A DNA stretch of 64,000 nt from JBFWPF01 sp050250135 (lineage in GTDB: Bacteria > Chlamydiota > Chlamydiia > Chlamydiales > JAFEGQ01). Both the position numbers and the translations under genes were made by a program. Positions 44,595 to 52,662 of this stretch are shown in pieces (position 1 is the stretch's first letter; each line of letters starts with the position of its first letter). The DNA lies in NCBI GenBank assembly GCA_050250135.1, contig JBFWPF010000003.1:1-64000 (forward strand), in the 5' to 3' direction. A model generated the notes under the pieces. That model was not told the origin of the DNA. It was given only the letters and a program-made list of their open reading frames with translations, and made no database searches.

Positions 44595-44698
44595 ACCCGA
44601 TCAGTCTAGCACCCATCACCTTACCTCTCAAGTTTATTAAGATTTGGTAAACGCAGATACAAATATGAGTTAAGATTAAATAAATCAGAGACTTAGGC

Positions 44699-44727
44699 TT
44701 GCCGTTTATTTGGCGTCTGACCATAAT
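44699..44727 (+). promoter_or_regulatory. probable promoter of the three-gene 44758 operon
   Basis: TTGCCG (44699-44704) and CATAAT (44722-44727) are 17 bases apart, 30 bases upstream of the ATG at 44758, which is preceded by AGAGG. The surrounding 100 bases are AT-rich compared with the coding DNA. Confidence 0.5.
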
Positions 44728-44757
44728 GCCTACCAACAACGTAACTAGAGGTAAAGC

Positions 44758-45696
44758 ATGACCAATATTGCACAACCCATAGACACCCGAACCATCTTTA
44801 ACCCGATCCAGCCGATCGGCAAGGTTGGCCCCGAGCAGCGGATCGATGACCGAGCGCTCAATGGGGAGTGGGACCAAAGGAAAGGGGTAGGGAGCGTAGT
44901 TGAGGCCTCCCCTACCGCCAAGAGCTTTTCTGAGGCGATTGGGGAGAAGGCTATAGAGGCCACCCACAAACTGGAGGGGATCAAGCTCAACCCCTCCCCC
45001 GCTGATGCCCAGAAGCTGAGGGAGACCGACACCCTTGAAAAGCTCCGCAACCTAGCTGAGACCTTGGAGCCCACCTCTGAGCGGACCCCCCGCCACATCC
45101 CCACTCAAATCAGAGAGGCCAAAGAGGCCGCCGATAGCGCTCACCGCCTCCTCCAGGGCTCTCTCGCCGCCCAGCCCGAACAATCCCGCCTCGTCCAAAG
45201 GGTCCGCGAAGCCAATGAGGCGGCCAATGCGACCCAAGAGTTTATCAACGTCGCCATCCGGATGGCCGAAGCGGCCGGCACCGAGGTAGGGCGCTACGCC
45301 GACAAGATCAGCATGCGCCTCGACCGGATTCAGATGCTCAACAACCTTGAAACCCTGATGAACAAGCACAAAGGGGAAGAGAGTGTCGACCTCTTGAGTC
45401 CTAAGGAGGGGCAGGAGCTCGATTTTGCCAAGATCGAGCGGCTCCGCAAAACCCTTGTAGAGGAGCATGGCGTCCCCCTCAACTGGACCGATTCCAAATG
45501 GGACAAGGGGAGCTTCGAGGGGCTCCTTAAAGGGATCGACCTGGCCCGGCAGGCCGAGTTTGCCAGCAATCAAAAGGACAATATCTTCCTGCAGAAGCTC
45601 ACCACAGCGGAGCAGCACTTCTGGCTGATGGTGACCAACACCATCTCCCGCCTCTCAGATATCCTCCGCGAAATCTCCCGTAACATGAGCAAATAA
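44758..45696 (+). CDS. unknown helical protein, first gene of a translocator-like operon
   Basis: A 312-aa soluble protein with no recognised domain, signal or membrane segment. It is predicted mostly helical (RLVQRVREANEAANATQEFI) and ends in an amphipathic helix (MVTNTISRLSDILREISRNM). It is followed after one base by a protein with a hydrophobic hairpin and then by one with a Gln-rich C-terminus. In type III systems a soluble tip protein gene often precedes the two translocator genes, so a tip-like role is a hypothesis. The family is not identified. Confidence 0.75.
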   Translation: MTNIAQPIDTRTIFNPIQPIGKVGPEQRIDDRALNGEWDQRKGVGSVVEASPTAKSFSEAIGEKAIEATHKLEGIKLNPSPADAQKLRETDTLEKLRNLAETLEPTSERTPRHIPTQIREAKEAADSAHRLLQGSLAAQPEQSRLVQRVREANEAANATQEFINVAIRMAEAAGTEVGRYADKISMRLDRIQMLNNLETLMNKHKGEESVDLLSPKEGQELDFAKIERLRKTLVEEHGVPLNWTDSKWDKGSFEGLLKGIDLARQAEFASNQKDNIFLQKLTTAEQHFWLMVTNTISRLSDILREISRNMSK

Positions 45697-45697
45697 G

Positions 45698-46564
45698 ATG
45701 ATCAGCACCGTCTCACCCCAAATCCCCTATCCCCCCACCTTCCCGGAGACCTCTCCGTTCGAGGGATACGCTACCGAGGTCTTCAAGTTTCTCGACAAGC
45801 TGGGAACCAATGGCCAGGCGCTCAAGGTCGAGTACCTCGCCGCCGGGACCCTGGAGGTCTCCGATGGGGAGCGGTCAATCCGGATCACTGGCCTTGACCA
45901 GATCGGCAAGGCGGTAACCGACCTCCTTCGCAAGGACCAAATCCGAGGGGCCGACCTCAACCAGCAGATCGACCGCCTCTCCAAGGTCAGCCTCCTTCAG
46001 ACCAGCCTCGGCGTCTTTTCCACCACCATCGGCGTCGCCGCCGGCATTGCAACGGGCGGCACCGCCGGCATCGTCCTTGCCCTCGGCGCCCTCCTCAATG
46101 GGGCCCACCAGGTTGCGCAGCGGACCGACTTTTATCACTCCCTAGCGGGCGCCCTCACCTCAGACGAGGGCAAACGGGGGGAGATTGGCGATGCCTTAAA
46201 CACCTACATCGGCTACCTCTGCTTTGCTGCCACCCTCGGCAGCGTCGCCGTGGGCGGAACCGAGCTGCTCAAGAAGGGCTTTGAGGAGGCGACTAAGGTC
46301 ACCCTTCAGGGGGTGAGCGACGTCACCATGCTCAGCCAGGGGCTAACCCATTTTGCCGAAGCCAAACTCAACGGAAAAAGACTTGAGTTGCAAGCGGACG
46401 GCGTTCTGATTAACCTAGAGCTCACCCAACTCGGCCATCAGCGGGAAGAGGGGGTGAACCGCTTTGGGGAGATCGACAAGGTCGAGCAGGCCGCCTTTGA
46501 TGCCGCTATGATGAAGCTACGATTGGAAAGGGAGACAAGCACTAAAATTATGAGGGGAAAATGA
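45698..46564 (+). CDS. unknown protein with two hydrophobic hairpin segments
   Basis: A 288-aa protein with no signal peptide. A strongly hydrophobic, Gly/Ala-rich stretch spans about 106-132 (TTIGVAAGIATGGTAGIVLALGALL), and a second spans about 168-190 (YIGYLCFAATLGSVAVGG). The N-terminus is Pro/Ser/Thr-rich and polar. A soluble protein with two internal membrane-inserting helices is the layout of major type III translocators (YopB/IpaB type), though at 288 aa it is shorter. It overlaps the next gene by four bases. Function is inferred from architecture only. Confidence 0.75.
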   Translation: MISTVSPQIPYPPTFPETSPFEGYATEVFKFLDKLGTNGQALKVEYLAAGTLEVSDGERSIRITGLDQIGKAVTDLLRKDQIRGADLNQQIDRLSKVSLLQTSLGVFSTTIGVAAGIATGGTAGIVLALGALLNGAHQVAQRTDFYHSLAGALTSDEGKRGEIGDALNTYIGYLCFAATLGSVAVGGTELLKKGFEEATKVTLQGVSDVTMLSQGLTHFAEAKLNGKRLELQADGVLINLELTQLGHQREEGVNRFGEIDKVEQAAFDAAMMKLRLERETSTKIMRGK

Positions 46565-47394
46565 TACAACTCGACACCACCAGTCCTCAGCCGGCCCCAC
46601 AGCTGACCGGCCTTATCAAGTCGCTGGCCAGCCGGGTCGGCGACAGCGTTAAGCAGCTCTACAAGCAGGTTGCCCCGTGGGAGGATCCGGAGCCCGCCGA
46701 GATCCCCTCTCAGGAGGGCAAATCGGGAGAGGAGCTAGTCCGCTACACCTGGGCTCAGAGCAACCCCTCGGTCCGATTTAAGCAGCTCCCCGTTGAACTT
46801 CGGGTCCTTCTTGTCTTTTCCACCATGGTGAGTGACATGTCTCTTAAGCAGGCGCTCACCATGAAGCAGAAGGTCGCCGATGACCTAGGAAAGCGGTGGG
46901 CCGACTTTAGCTACCAGAAGACCATGGCGGGGGCCCGCACAGTGGAGCGTTGGGCCAACATCGGGCAGACCGCCGCGCTGGCCTTTCAGTTTGTCCTCCC
47001 TTACGGCGTTCCGTACCTCCGCACCATCCAAGACAAGTGTGGCGAGTGGCGCCCCCATGACATCGGATGGGACCGCCTCCAGGGTTGGATCGACTCGGCC
47101 GCCAGGAATATCCCCATGATTACCGGGAAGCATGAACAGGATATCCGCTCCTCGATCAAGAGTGTTGGTCCCGGGATCTCTCAGTACACCCGTGAGCAGG
47201 GGGGGATCGCCCAAACCGAGGCGCAAGGGAGATCTCAGTTCGGGCAGTTCTGGACCCAGAAGCAGGAGCGGGACAACCAGACCGCAGCCGGCTTTAAGCA
47301 GGAGGTCAACCAGATCCAGCAGGAGGCCTACCGAGCCGCTCAGGAGCAGATCGAGAAGCTCTCCCGCCTCAACGAGAAGACCGCCTCGGCCTAG
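46561..47394 (+). CDS. unknown protein with one hydrophobic segment and Gln-rich C-terminus
   Basis: A 277-aa protein with a Pro-rich polar N-terminus, one moderately hydrophobic stretch (TAALAFQFVLPYGVPYL, about residues 136-152) and a long Gln-rich helical C-terminus (QFWTQKQERDNQTAAGFKQE). That pattern recalls minor type III translocators (YopD/IpaC type). No chaperone gene of the LcrH kind adjoins the operon. The end overlaps the original 3' end of the converging methyltransferase gene. The family is not identified. Confidence 0.75.
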   Translation: MIQLDTTSPQPAPQLTGLIKSLASRVGDSVKQLYKQVAPWEDPEPAEIPSQEGKSGEELVRYTWAQSNPSVRFKQLPVELRVLLVFSTMVSDMSLKQALTMKQKVADDLGKRWADFSYQKTMAGARTVERWANIGQTAALAFQFVLPYGVPYLRTIQDKCGEWRPHDIGWDRLQGWIDSAARNIPMITGKHEQDIRSSIKSVGPGISQYTREQGGIAQTEAQGRSQFGQFWTQKQERDNQTAAGFKQEVNQIQQEAYRAAQEQIEKLSRLNEKTASA

Positions 47395-48002
47395 TCTGAA
47401 GGTAGACCTCCGCCGTTCCCCATGTGTAGGGGAATTCGCGGCGGTCTACCGCCTCAAAGCCCTCTAGCGGGTAGCTCACCGTGATCACCTTTGCCCCCAC
47501 CGGCAGTGTCTCTAGTGCCCTCTCAAGCTTGTCAACCTCTTCAAGCATCGTCCCATACAGAGACTACGCTGGCTTTGCTGTAATCCATTTGCAGAAAATC
47601 GCCCTCCCGAAACGAAAGGCCCTCCCTCTCCACCCGCTTTGCCCGCCTCACAAAAGCCGGCACCTGATCTATCCCTACTACCCGGCATCCCACAAAGTGG
47701 TGGAGCCAAAGAGCCGTTCGGCCCGGCCCGCAGCCCAGCTCATAGACGCAGTCGCTAGGCCCTATCCCCGCCCACTTAGCGATCTCAGCCAGTGTCGTCA
47801 GCGGCGTCTCCCCATAGGCATGGACCTGGCGCGCTCCCCGCCTCTCCAGGTAGCGGCGGCAGACCCTATAGGGATTCCTGCCAAAGAGCCGAAGATCGTC
47901 GAGTAGAAAGGGGGCCCGCCGCCAGTAGCGCCAGATCACCTTCAGCTGGTGGGCAGCGAGGCGAAACTTCACCACTGGATATAGTCTGATAATATCTAGC
48001 AA
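47369..48002 (-). pseudogene. class I SAM methyltransferase with frameshift
   Basis: The first 153 codons (from TTG 48002) encode a methyltransferase with the SAM motif VYELGCGPGRTALWL and VVGIDQVPAF, then stop at 47541. In another frame, beginning just after position 47558, the sequence continues as YGTMLEEVDKLERALETL and VGAKVITVSYPLEGF, which is what the family shows next. One extra base near 47558 therefore breaks the gene; without it the protein would be about 210 aa and end at 47369, inside the converging gene. This is either a real pseudogene or a sequencing error. Confidence 0.7.
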
Positions 48003-48134
48003 GTCTTACCAAGTACGAGCGCCGCGCGGCCCATTCAGATGTGACAGGTGGGCCGTTGGCTATTTCCAAAAGGATCAACTGTTGCAGATGGGTAGGCCCC
48101 GCAAGCGAATATTACTAACGTTACCTGTTTATCG

Positions 48135-49169
48135 CTACCAGTGTATTGACTGGCCCGGCTGGATGACCCTAAAGGTGCTGTGGCAGAGCCCCTCTCTCTC
48201 CATCGCCTTGTAGAGGTCGTAGGGGGGCTGGAAGGCCCCCTCGCTCGAGAGGCGGAAGGTCCGCCAGTGGGTCCCCACACTCAGCTGCGAGTTGACATCT
48301 TTGTGGACCTCAACAGCATCCTCGGGGTTCATATGGACCGGTGCCATAAACCGCCTTGGGGTATAGACCCCAATCGGAATCAGCGAAAGGTCCATCGCCC
48401 CAAACTGCTCCCCAATTTCCTTAAAGTGAACCGGGTTATAGCCCGTATCGCCTGCAAAGTAGAAGTGCTTGTCCCCTACCTGGGCCACCCAGCCGGCCCA
48501 TAGGGTTCGGTTATGGTCCCGGGCGGTTCGCCCCGAGTAGTGCTGCGCCGGCACCGCATGGATCGCCACCGCCGGACCGTTGGGCCCCCTCTGGAGGGGC
48601 TCGAAGGTCTCCCACCAGTCGAGCTCAATTACTCGGCCTATCCCCTGCTTGTAGAACCACTTGGCCACTCCCAGGGGGACACACCAATTCGCGTAGGGGA
48701 ACCGCTCGGCGATCTCCTTAACGGTCCGCTTGTCGAGGTGGTCGTAGTGGTTGTGGCTGATCAGCACATAGTCGAGGTGGGAGAGCTCCTCGATCTCGAA
48801 GGGGGGGGTGTGGCGCCTTTTTGGCCCAATAAGGGGCAAGGGGGAGCACCGCTTGGACCAGATCGGGTCGGTGAGGATCGTGATCCCCCCCACCGTTACC
48901 AGGAATGAGGAGTGGTTGATAAAGGTGACCGTTGGCTCACCAGGCTCCAGCAGGATGGGGGGGTTGGGGTAGATAAAGTCCTCGGGGGGCTCCTCTAGCG
49001 GCAGCAGGTCGTTGAAAAAGCCAAGCTGCCAGAGGAGGAGGTGGTGGAGGCGGCGGTAGATCTGTGGGCAGTGGGGGTTTTGGAAGCGGCCGTCGCCTGT
49101 GTGGTGGGCCTTGTTGGCCCGGCGATCAATGCCCTCCCCCTCGCTCTTGGCCCAATCCTTGGCCTCCAT
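48135..49169 (-). CDS. MBL-fold hydrolase, NAPE-PLD/UlaG-like
   Basis: A 344-aa metallo-beta-lactamase-fold protein. The metal motif is ISHNHYDHLD, with further ligands in HAVPAQHYSGR, YFAGDTGYN and VGTHWRTFRL. FINHSSFLVTVGGITILTDP is the family entry strand. The whole pattern matches the N-acyl-phosphatidylethanolamine phospholipase D-like group; bacterial members act on unknown phosphodiesters or lipids. The N-terminal 60 residues include a dibasic helical part (RRLHHLLLWQLGFF). No signal peptide is visible. Confidence 0.88.
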   Translation of the reverse strand: MEAKDWAKSEGEGIDRRANKAHHTGDGRFQNPHCPQIYRRLHHLLLWQLGFFNDLLPLEEPPEDFIYPNPPILLEPGEPTVTFINHSSFLVTVGGITILTDPIWSKRCSPLPLIGPKRRHTPPFEIEELSHLDYVLISHNHYDHLDKRTVKEIAERFPYANWCVPLGVAKWFYKQGIGRVIELDWWETFEPLQRGPNGPAVAIHAVPAQHYSGRTARDHNRTLWAGWVAQVGDKHFYFAGDTGYNPVHFKEIGEQFGAMDLSLIPIGVYTPRRFMAPVHMNPEDAVEVHKDVNSQLSVGTHWRTFRLSSEGAFQPPYDLYKAMEREGLCHSTFRVIQPGQSIHW

Positions 49170-49469
49170 CGCCCCACTCCCTTGGATGATTATGCTTACT
49201 GCCGATCTGTACCCGCTTTGTATCCCACAATTAACGTATAGTCAATAAAATAATTTAATATAATAACCAATTATGTAATAGGGAGTTGCGTTACCAATTC
49301 AGCCTGAATTAGTGGGGTATTGCCACCATCAGCCACAGCCTTACAACTGCCTAATTATGAGCAGCTTGCAATATTTTTTCCAGAATCTCCAGAAAAATTG
49401 GATATTCTGATAAGGTGCTGATTGTAAGCGAGATATCAACCTCAGGGCACCCTCATTCGCTATTAGAGA
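49170..49469. other. AT-rich intergenic stretch upstream of the MBL gene
   Basis: About 300 bases without a convincing gene, markedly AT-rich at 49230-49290. On the minus strand TTGACT near 49240 could be the -35 of the MBL promoter. The remaining part up to the repeats has only very short frames and may be decayed DNA. Confidence 0.4.
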
Positions 49470-49507
49470 TTTTTACCACAGAGGGGTGCAGAGGCGGGCC
49501 TATTCTG
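49470..49507. repeat. R2 fragment interrupted by R1-4
   Basis: The sequence TTTTACCACAGAGG, as in the inner arm of R2, is followed by GGGCCTATTCTG, after which R1-4 begins. On the far side CTGAAGGAACGGGCCC (49667-49682) continues. Joining the sides with one CTG removed gives a hairpin matching that of R2-B at 53529-53553. The rest of the R2 right half is missing. Confidence 0.7.
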
Positions 49508-49666
49508 ACCCCTGATTGCGACCTATCGTCCAGGGGGCGCGGCAGATGGTGGTCAGATAGCGCACATCGTGACAAGGCCAGGTCTTTAGACCTGGGTGCG
49601 GAGGGATGTGTGCTAGATGGCCCCCAGCTGTCGATGCCCTCTGGACGATAGGTCGCAATCAGGGGT
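49508..49666. repeat. R1 palindromic repeat, copy 4
   Basis: A 159-bp copy, nearly identical to copy 1 and in the same orientation. It is flanked by CTG on both sides (49505-49507 and 49667-49669), a 3-bp duplication. It has been inserted into the loop of an R2 hairpin. Confidence 0.9.
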
Positions 49667-49721
49667 CTGAAGGAACGGGCCCTAGATACCCACGACCTTT
49701 TCGATAGGAGTGAAGCTGGCG

Positions 49722-50186
49722 TCAGGAGGGAGTAGCCAAAGCCTTGCAAAACCCTTCGCAGGCCTCTTCGAGCATATCGAGGGCAAGCTCAAAGTCCTCC
49801 TCGGTCCCGTGGTAGGGGTCGGGGATATCCTGGTTGGGCCACTTCGAGGAGAAGTCGCCGATGAGGTAGAGGTGGTCGGTCGGGTAGTCCCCCTCTGCCC
49901 GCCTCACAATCTCAGCAAGGATAGAGCGGTCGGCGGCGAGAATGTAATCGAAGTGCTCAAAGAAATCGGGGTGGAAGACGGCAGCACGGCTCTTTAGGTC
50001 GAGCCCCCGCTTTTTGGCCGCCTTGCGCATCCGGGGATCGGGCAGCTTCCCCAAATGCCAGTCACCTAGCGCGCAGCTGGCCACTTCGAGATCGAGCCCC
50101 CGCTCCTTTGCCATCCGCTCCAAAATCCCCTGCCCGGCTGGTGATCTGCAGATATTCCCTAGGCAGACAAAGAGGACGCGGGTCAT
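49722..50186 (-). CDS. low-molecular-weight protein tyrosine phosphatase
   Basis: A 154-aa LMW-PTP. The P-loop CLGNICRSP (residues 8-16) holds the nucleophile Cys8 and Arg14, and the acid Asp is in DIPDPYHG near residue 122. It removes phosphate from tyrosine, and in some bacteria from Ser/Thr targets. The ATG overlaps the stop of the Pkn1-like gene by four bases, so phosphatase and kinase-like protein are made together. Confidence 0.93.
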   Translation of the reverse strand: MTRVLFVCLGNICRSPAGQGILERMAKERGLDLEVASCALGDWHLGKLPDPRMRKAAKKRGLDLKSRAAVFHPDFFEHFDYILAADRSILAEIVRRAEGDYPTDHLYLIGDFSSKWPNQDIPDPYHGTEEDFELALDMLEEACEGFCKALATPS

Positions 50187-51994
50187 GCGGCGCTCCGCGC
50201 GCAGCGGAAGCCGTAGGTGCTGTTAGCGGTGCCTGGGTTGTTCCGGTGGCGGTGAGAGGTGCGCAGGTCCTCGGTAAGGCTCTTCCAACACCCCCCTCGA
50301 AGGACCCGGTAGACCCCCTGGTGGGGCCCCATCGGATTGTCGGGCTCTTGCGCCGAGACATCGTAGTAGTTGTACTCATACCAGTCTTGGCACCACTCGT
50401 AGACATTCCCCGACATATCGTAGAGGTCATATCCGTTGGGAGGGTAGCTCTTTACCGCGGTGGTGTCCGAGCTAAAGAAGTTGGCCTGGCTCTTTTCGAT
50501 TCTATCGCCCGTTGCGTAGTCGTGCCCCTCCTCGCCCCCTTTAGCGGCGATCTCCCACTCGGCCTCGGTCGGCAGCCGCTTGCCCACCCAGCTAGCATAG
50601 GCAACGGCTCCATACCAGGTCACCCCCACAACGGGGTGCTTGGAGTAGCCCGACTCGATCATCATCCGTCCCCCACTCTTCCGGATCCGAGACTCCTTGA
50701 GGACCAAAAGGTCGTGGTAGTCGGGCCCCTTCTCCCCCCCCATATACTCGAGGAAGAGGGCAAACTGCTCGTTGGTAACAGGGTGGACATCAATGGCAAA
50801 GCTGTCGACATGGATCTTGTGGCACGGCATCTCGTCGCGGCTCCCCCCGTTGCTGCCCCGAATGTAGGTCCCTGCTGGAATCACCACCTCATCGGTCATA
50901 ATCGGCTCAACGTTCTTGACCTCTTTCGGCTCAGGCCGGTAGGGGGTCACCTGAGGGGTGTGCTCAAAGGGGAGGGTCACCCGGGGGGGCTCTAGCTTCG
51001 CCGGCACCACGGGGGCCACAAGGGGCTTTGCCTTGACCAGCTGCTGGGCCCTAGCGACCGGTGCCTCGACCGCTTTAAGAGGGACGCGAACCCCCTGCTC
51101 CACCTCATCCAGGATATCGAGGAGGCACTCGGGCCGCTTAGCCGGATCGCTCTGGAGGCACCCCTGGACCAGCGCATCCCAGTCTAGCTTCCAGTCGGGG
51201 ACAACTTCTGAGGGCATCGGAAAGACCCCCTCAGGCAACTTGCCTGTGATCATCCAATAGGCCAATACCCCAAAGGCGTACATGTCGGCCCGGGCCGTAA
51301 CAGGGGTCCCCTCGATGATCCGCTTTTGCTCGGGGGCTAGGTAGGTGTAGCTCTGCAAAAAGGACTGGTGGAGTTGGGTCAATTTCTTCCCCTCCACCGC
51401 TGTGTAGGCCCCTGTGGAGACCCCCTCAATCCCCAGCGCCTCCGCTACCGTCGCATAGAGACGGGTGAGCACACTGCCGACCCCAATCACCTTCGAGAGG
51501 CCAAAGTCGGAGAGGGTGAACTGAAGCCCCGACCTCTCCCGACCCACCAGGATGTTGCTCGGCTTAAGGCCTCGGTGGATCAACGCCCCCTCCCCTGCTG
51601 CCTTCTCGTGGGCATAGTCGAGAGCATCGGCGATTTGGCGGAGCATCGCCAAAAGTTCCTCCTCACTGAGCCTCCCTTCGGTGGACACGTACTGGCTAAG
51701 GTTTGTCGACTCGCCAATTGAATCGACCACACAGTCGGTGACCAGAAAGTAGAGCCCCTGGTCGTAGGAGACATTGTGGATCTTTACGATGTGGGGGTGT
51801 TCGAGGGTGGCCAGCTGCTTGACCTCCTCTTCGAAGCGGGCGATAAAGGCACGATCCCCTGCCAACTCTTTCGGAAGCACCTTGAGAACGTGCTGCCGCT
51901 TCATATAGCGGTGCTCAGCTAGGTAGACGGTGCCGAGCGAGCCCTGCCCGATTTGCTTGATGACGGTGTAATCGCCGAGTGCCTTGAGTGACAT
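50183..51994 (-). CDS. pkn1: Pkn1-like protein: Ser/Thr kinase domain plus FGE-like domain
   Basis: A 603-aa protein starting at ATG 51994, which has GGAAGG before it; the frame runs to a TTG at 52018. Residues 8-270 are a kinase fold with GQGSLGTVYLAEH and Lys38, and DFG at 163-165, but the catalytic loop is HRGLKPSN (140-147): the HRD aspartate is Gly, which should weaken or abolish catalysis. Residues about 365-600 form a formylglycine-enzyme-like domain (DVHPVTNEQFALFL, RLPTEAEWEIAAKGG, GNVYEWCQDWYEY, RVLRGGCW) lacking the usual Cys pair. The combination is that of chlamydial Pkn1. Its partner LMW phosphatase follows. Confidence 0.88.
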   Translation of the reverse strand: MSLKALGDYTVIKQIGQGSLGTVYLAEHRYMKRQHVLKVLPKELAGDRAFIARFEEEVKQLATLEHPHIVKIHNVSYDQGLYFLVTDCVVDSIGESTNLSQYVSTEGRLSEEELLAMLRQIADALDYAHEKAAGEGALIHRGLKPSNILVGRERSGLQFTLSDFGLSKVIGVGSVLTRLYATVAEALGIEGVSTGAYTAVEGKKLTQLHQSFLQSYTYLAPEQKRIIEGTPVTARADMYAFGVLAYWMITGKLPEGVFPMPSEVVPDWKLDWDALVQGCLQSDPAKRPECLLDILDEVEQGVRVPLKAVEAPVARAQQLVKAKPLVAPVVPAKLEPPRVTLPFEHTPQVTPYRPEPKEVKNVEPIMTDEVVIPAGTYIRGSNGGSRDEMPCHKIHVDSFAIDVHPVTNEQFALFLEYMGGEKGPDYHDLLVLKESRIRKSGGRMMIESGYSKHPVVGVTWYGAVAYASWVGKRLPTEAEWEIAAKGGEEGHDYATGDRIEKSQANFFSSDTTAVKSYPPNGYDLYDMSGNVYEWCQDWYEYNYYDVSAQEPDNPMGPHQGVYRVLRGGCWKSLTEDLRTSHRHRNNPGTANSTYGFRCARSAA

Positions 51995-52052
51995 GGAGCC
52001 TTCCGGGGATAGTGACAATCCCCCTCAGACTAGATAAAGGAGGAGAAAAAGG

Positions 52053-52244
52053 CTACTCTTCCTCCTCCCTCTCCTCAGGAAGCTCTACGCCGTTGAAGGC
52101 CTCGATAAGGGTGGTAATCCCCTCAGGGAAGCCAATCCGCTTGAGCTGCGAATCAAAGTCGGTATACCAACTCTCAAAAGCATCAAGCTTCGCCTCCAAA
52201 CGGGCAACCTTACCTAATAGGACCTGCTTTTCGGATTGTTCCAT
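52053..52244 (-). CDS. 63-aa acidic coiled-coil protein upstream of pkn1
   Basis: The start ATG is preceded by GGGAGAGG. The product has a short heptad-like helix (LLGKVARLEAKLDAFESWY) and a Glu-rich tail. No family is recognised. It is 58 bases upstream of the pkn1 ATG in the same direction and divergent from the ferredoxin gene, so it may lead the pkn1-phosphatase operon. Confidence 0.6.
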   Translation of the reverse strand: MEQSEKQVLLGKVARLEAKLDAFESWYTDFDSQLKRIGFPEGITTLIEAFNGVELPEEREEEE

Positions 52245-52293
52245 TTTTCCTCTCCCTAAGAAAACCCAACACCACTATTAAACCATAAAAGCA

Positions 52294-52322
52294 TTGACAA
52301 CTGATTAACTATTAGTTAATTA
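52294..52322 (+). promoter_or_regulatory. possible promoter of the ferredoxin gene
   Basis: A perfect TTGACA (52294-52299) and a weak TAATTA (52317-52322) are 17 bases apart in an AT-rich divergent region, 69 bases before the ferredoxin ATG. Confidence 0.4.
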
Positions 52323-52391
52323 TCCTTAATAATTATATTACTACAAACCAAAGGGTTGCGTTAATTCTCCCCCTCTGGCACCCTCTCCCCT

Positions 52392-52655
52392 ATGGGCAAG
52401 CTGATATTCGAAGATACGGGCGAAGAGGCCGAACTCCCTGAGGGAGAGCGGATCCAGGAGGCGTGCGAGGAGGCGGGGATCCCCTTTGCCTGCACCGAAG
52501 GGATCTGCGGCACCTGCTGCATCGAGGTGACCGAGGGGATGGAGAACCTATCCGACTATACGGAAGCCGAACAGGACTTTCTCGGAGACCTTGATTTTGA
52601 ACGGCTTGCGTGTCAGTGCCAGATAAAAAACGGTACTGTAAGAATCAAATTTTGA
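52392..52655 (+). CDS. [2Fe-2S] ferredoxin
   Basis: An 87-aa plant/adrenodoxin-like ferredoxin fold. The cluster cysteines are in FACTEGICGTCC (Cys34, 39, 42) and LACQC (Cys74 or 76). It is an acidic one-electron carrier for an unidentified reductase or for Fe-S assembly. It is seven bases upstream of the DUF1858-IscA fusion, which supports the Fe-S assembly link. Confidence 0.9.
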   Translation: MGKLIFEDTGEEAELPEGERIQEACEEAGIPFACTEGICGTCCIEVTEGMENLSDYTEAEQDFLGDLDFERLACQCQIKNGTVRIKF

Positions 52656-52662
52656 GGGACTT

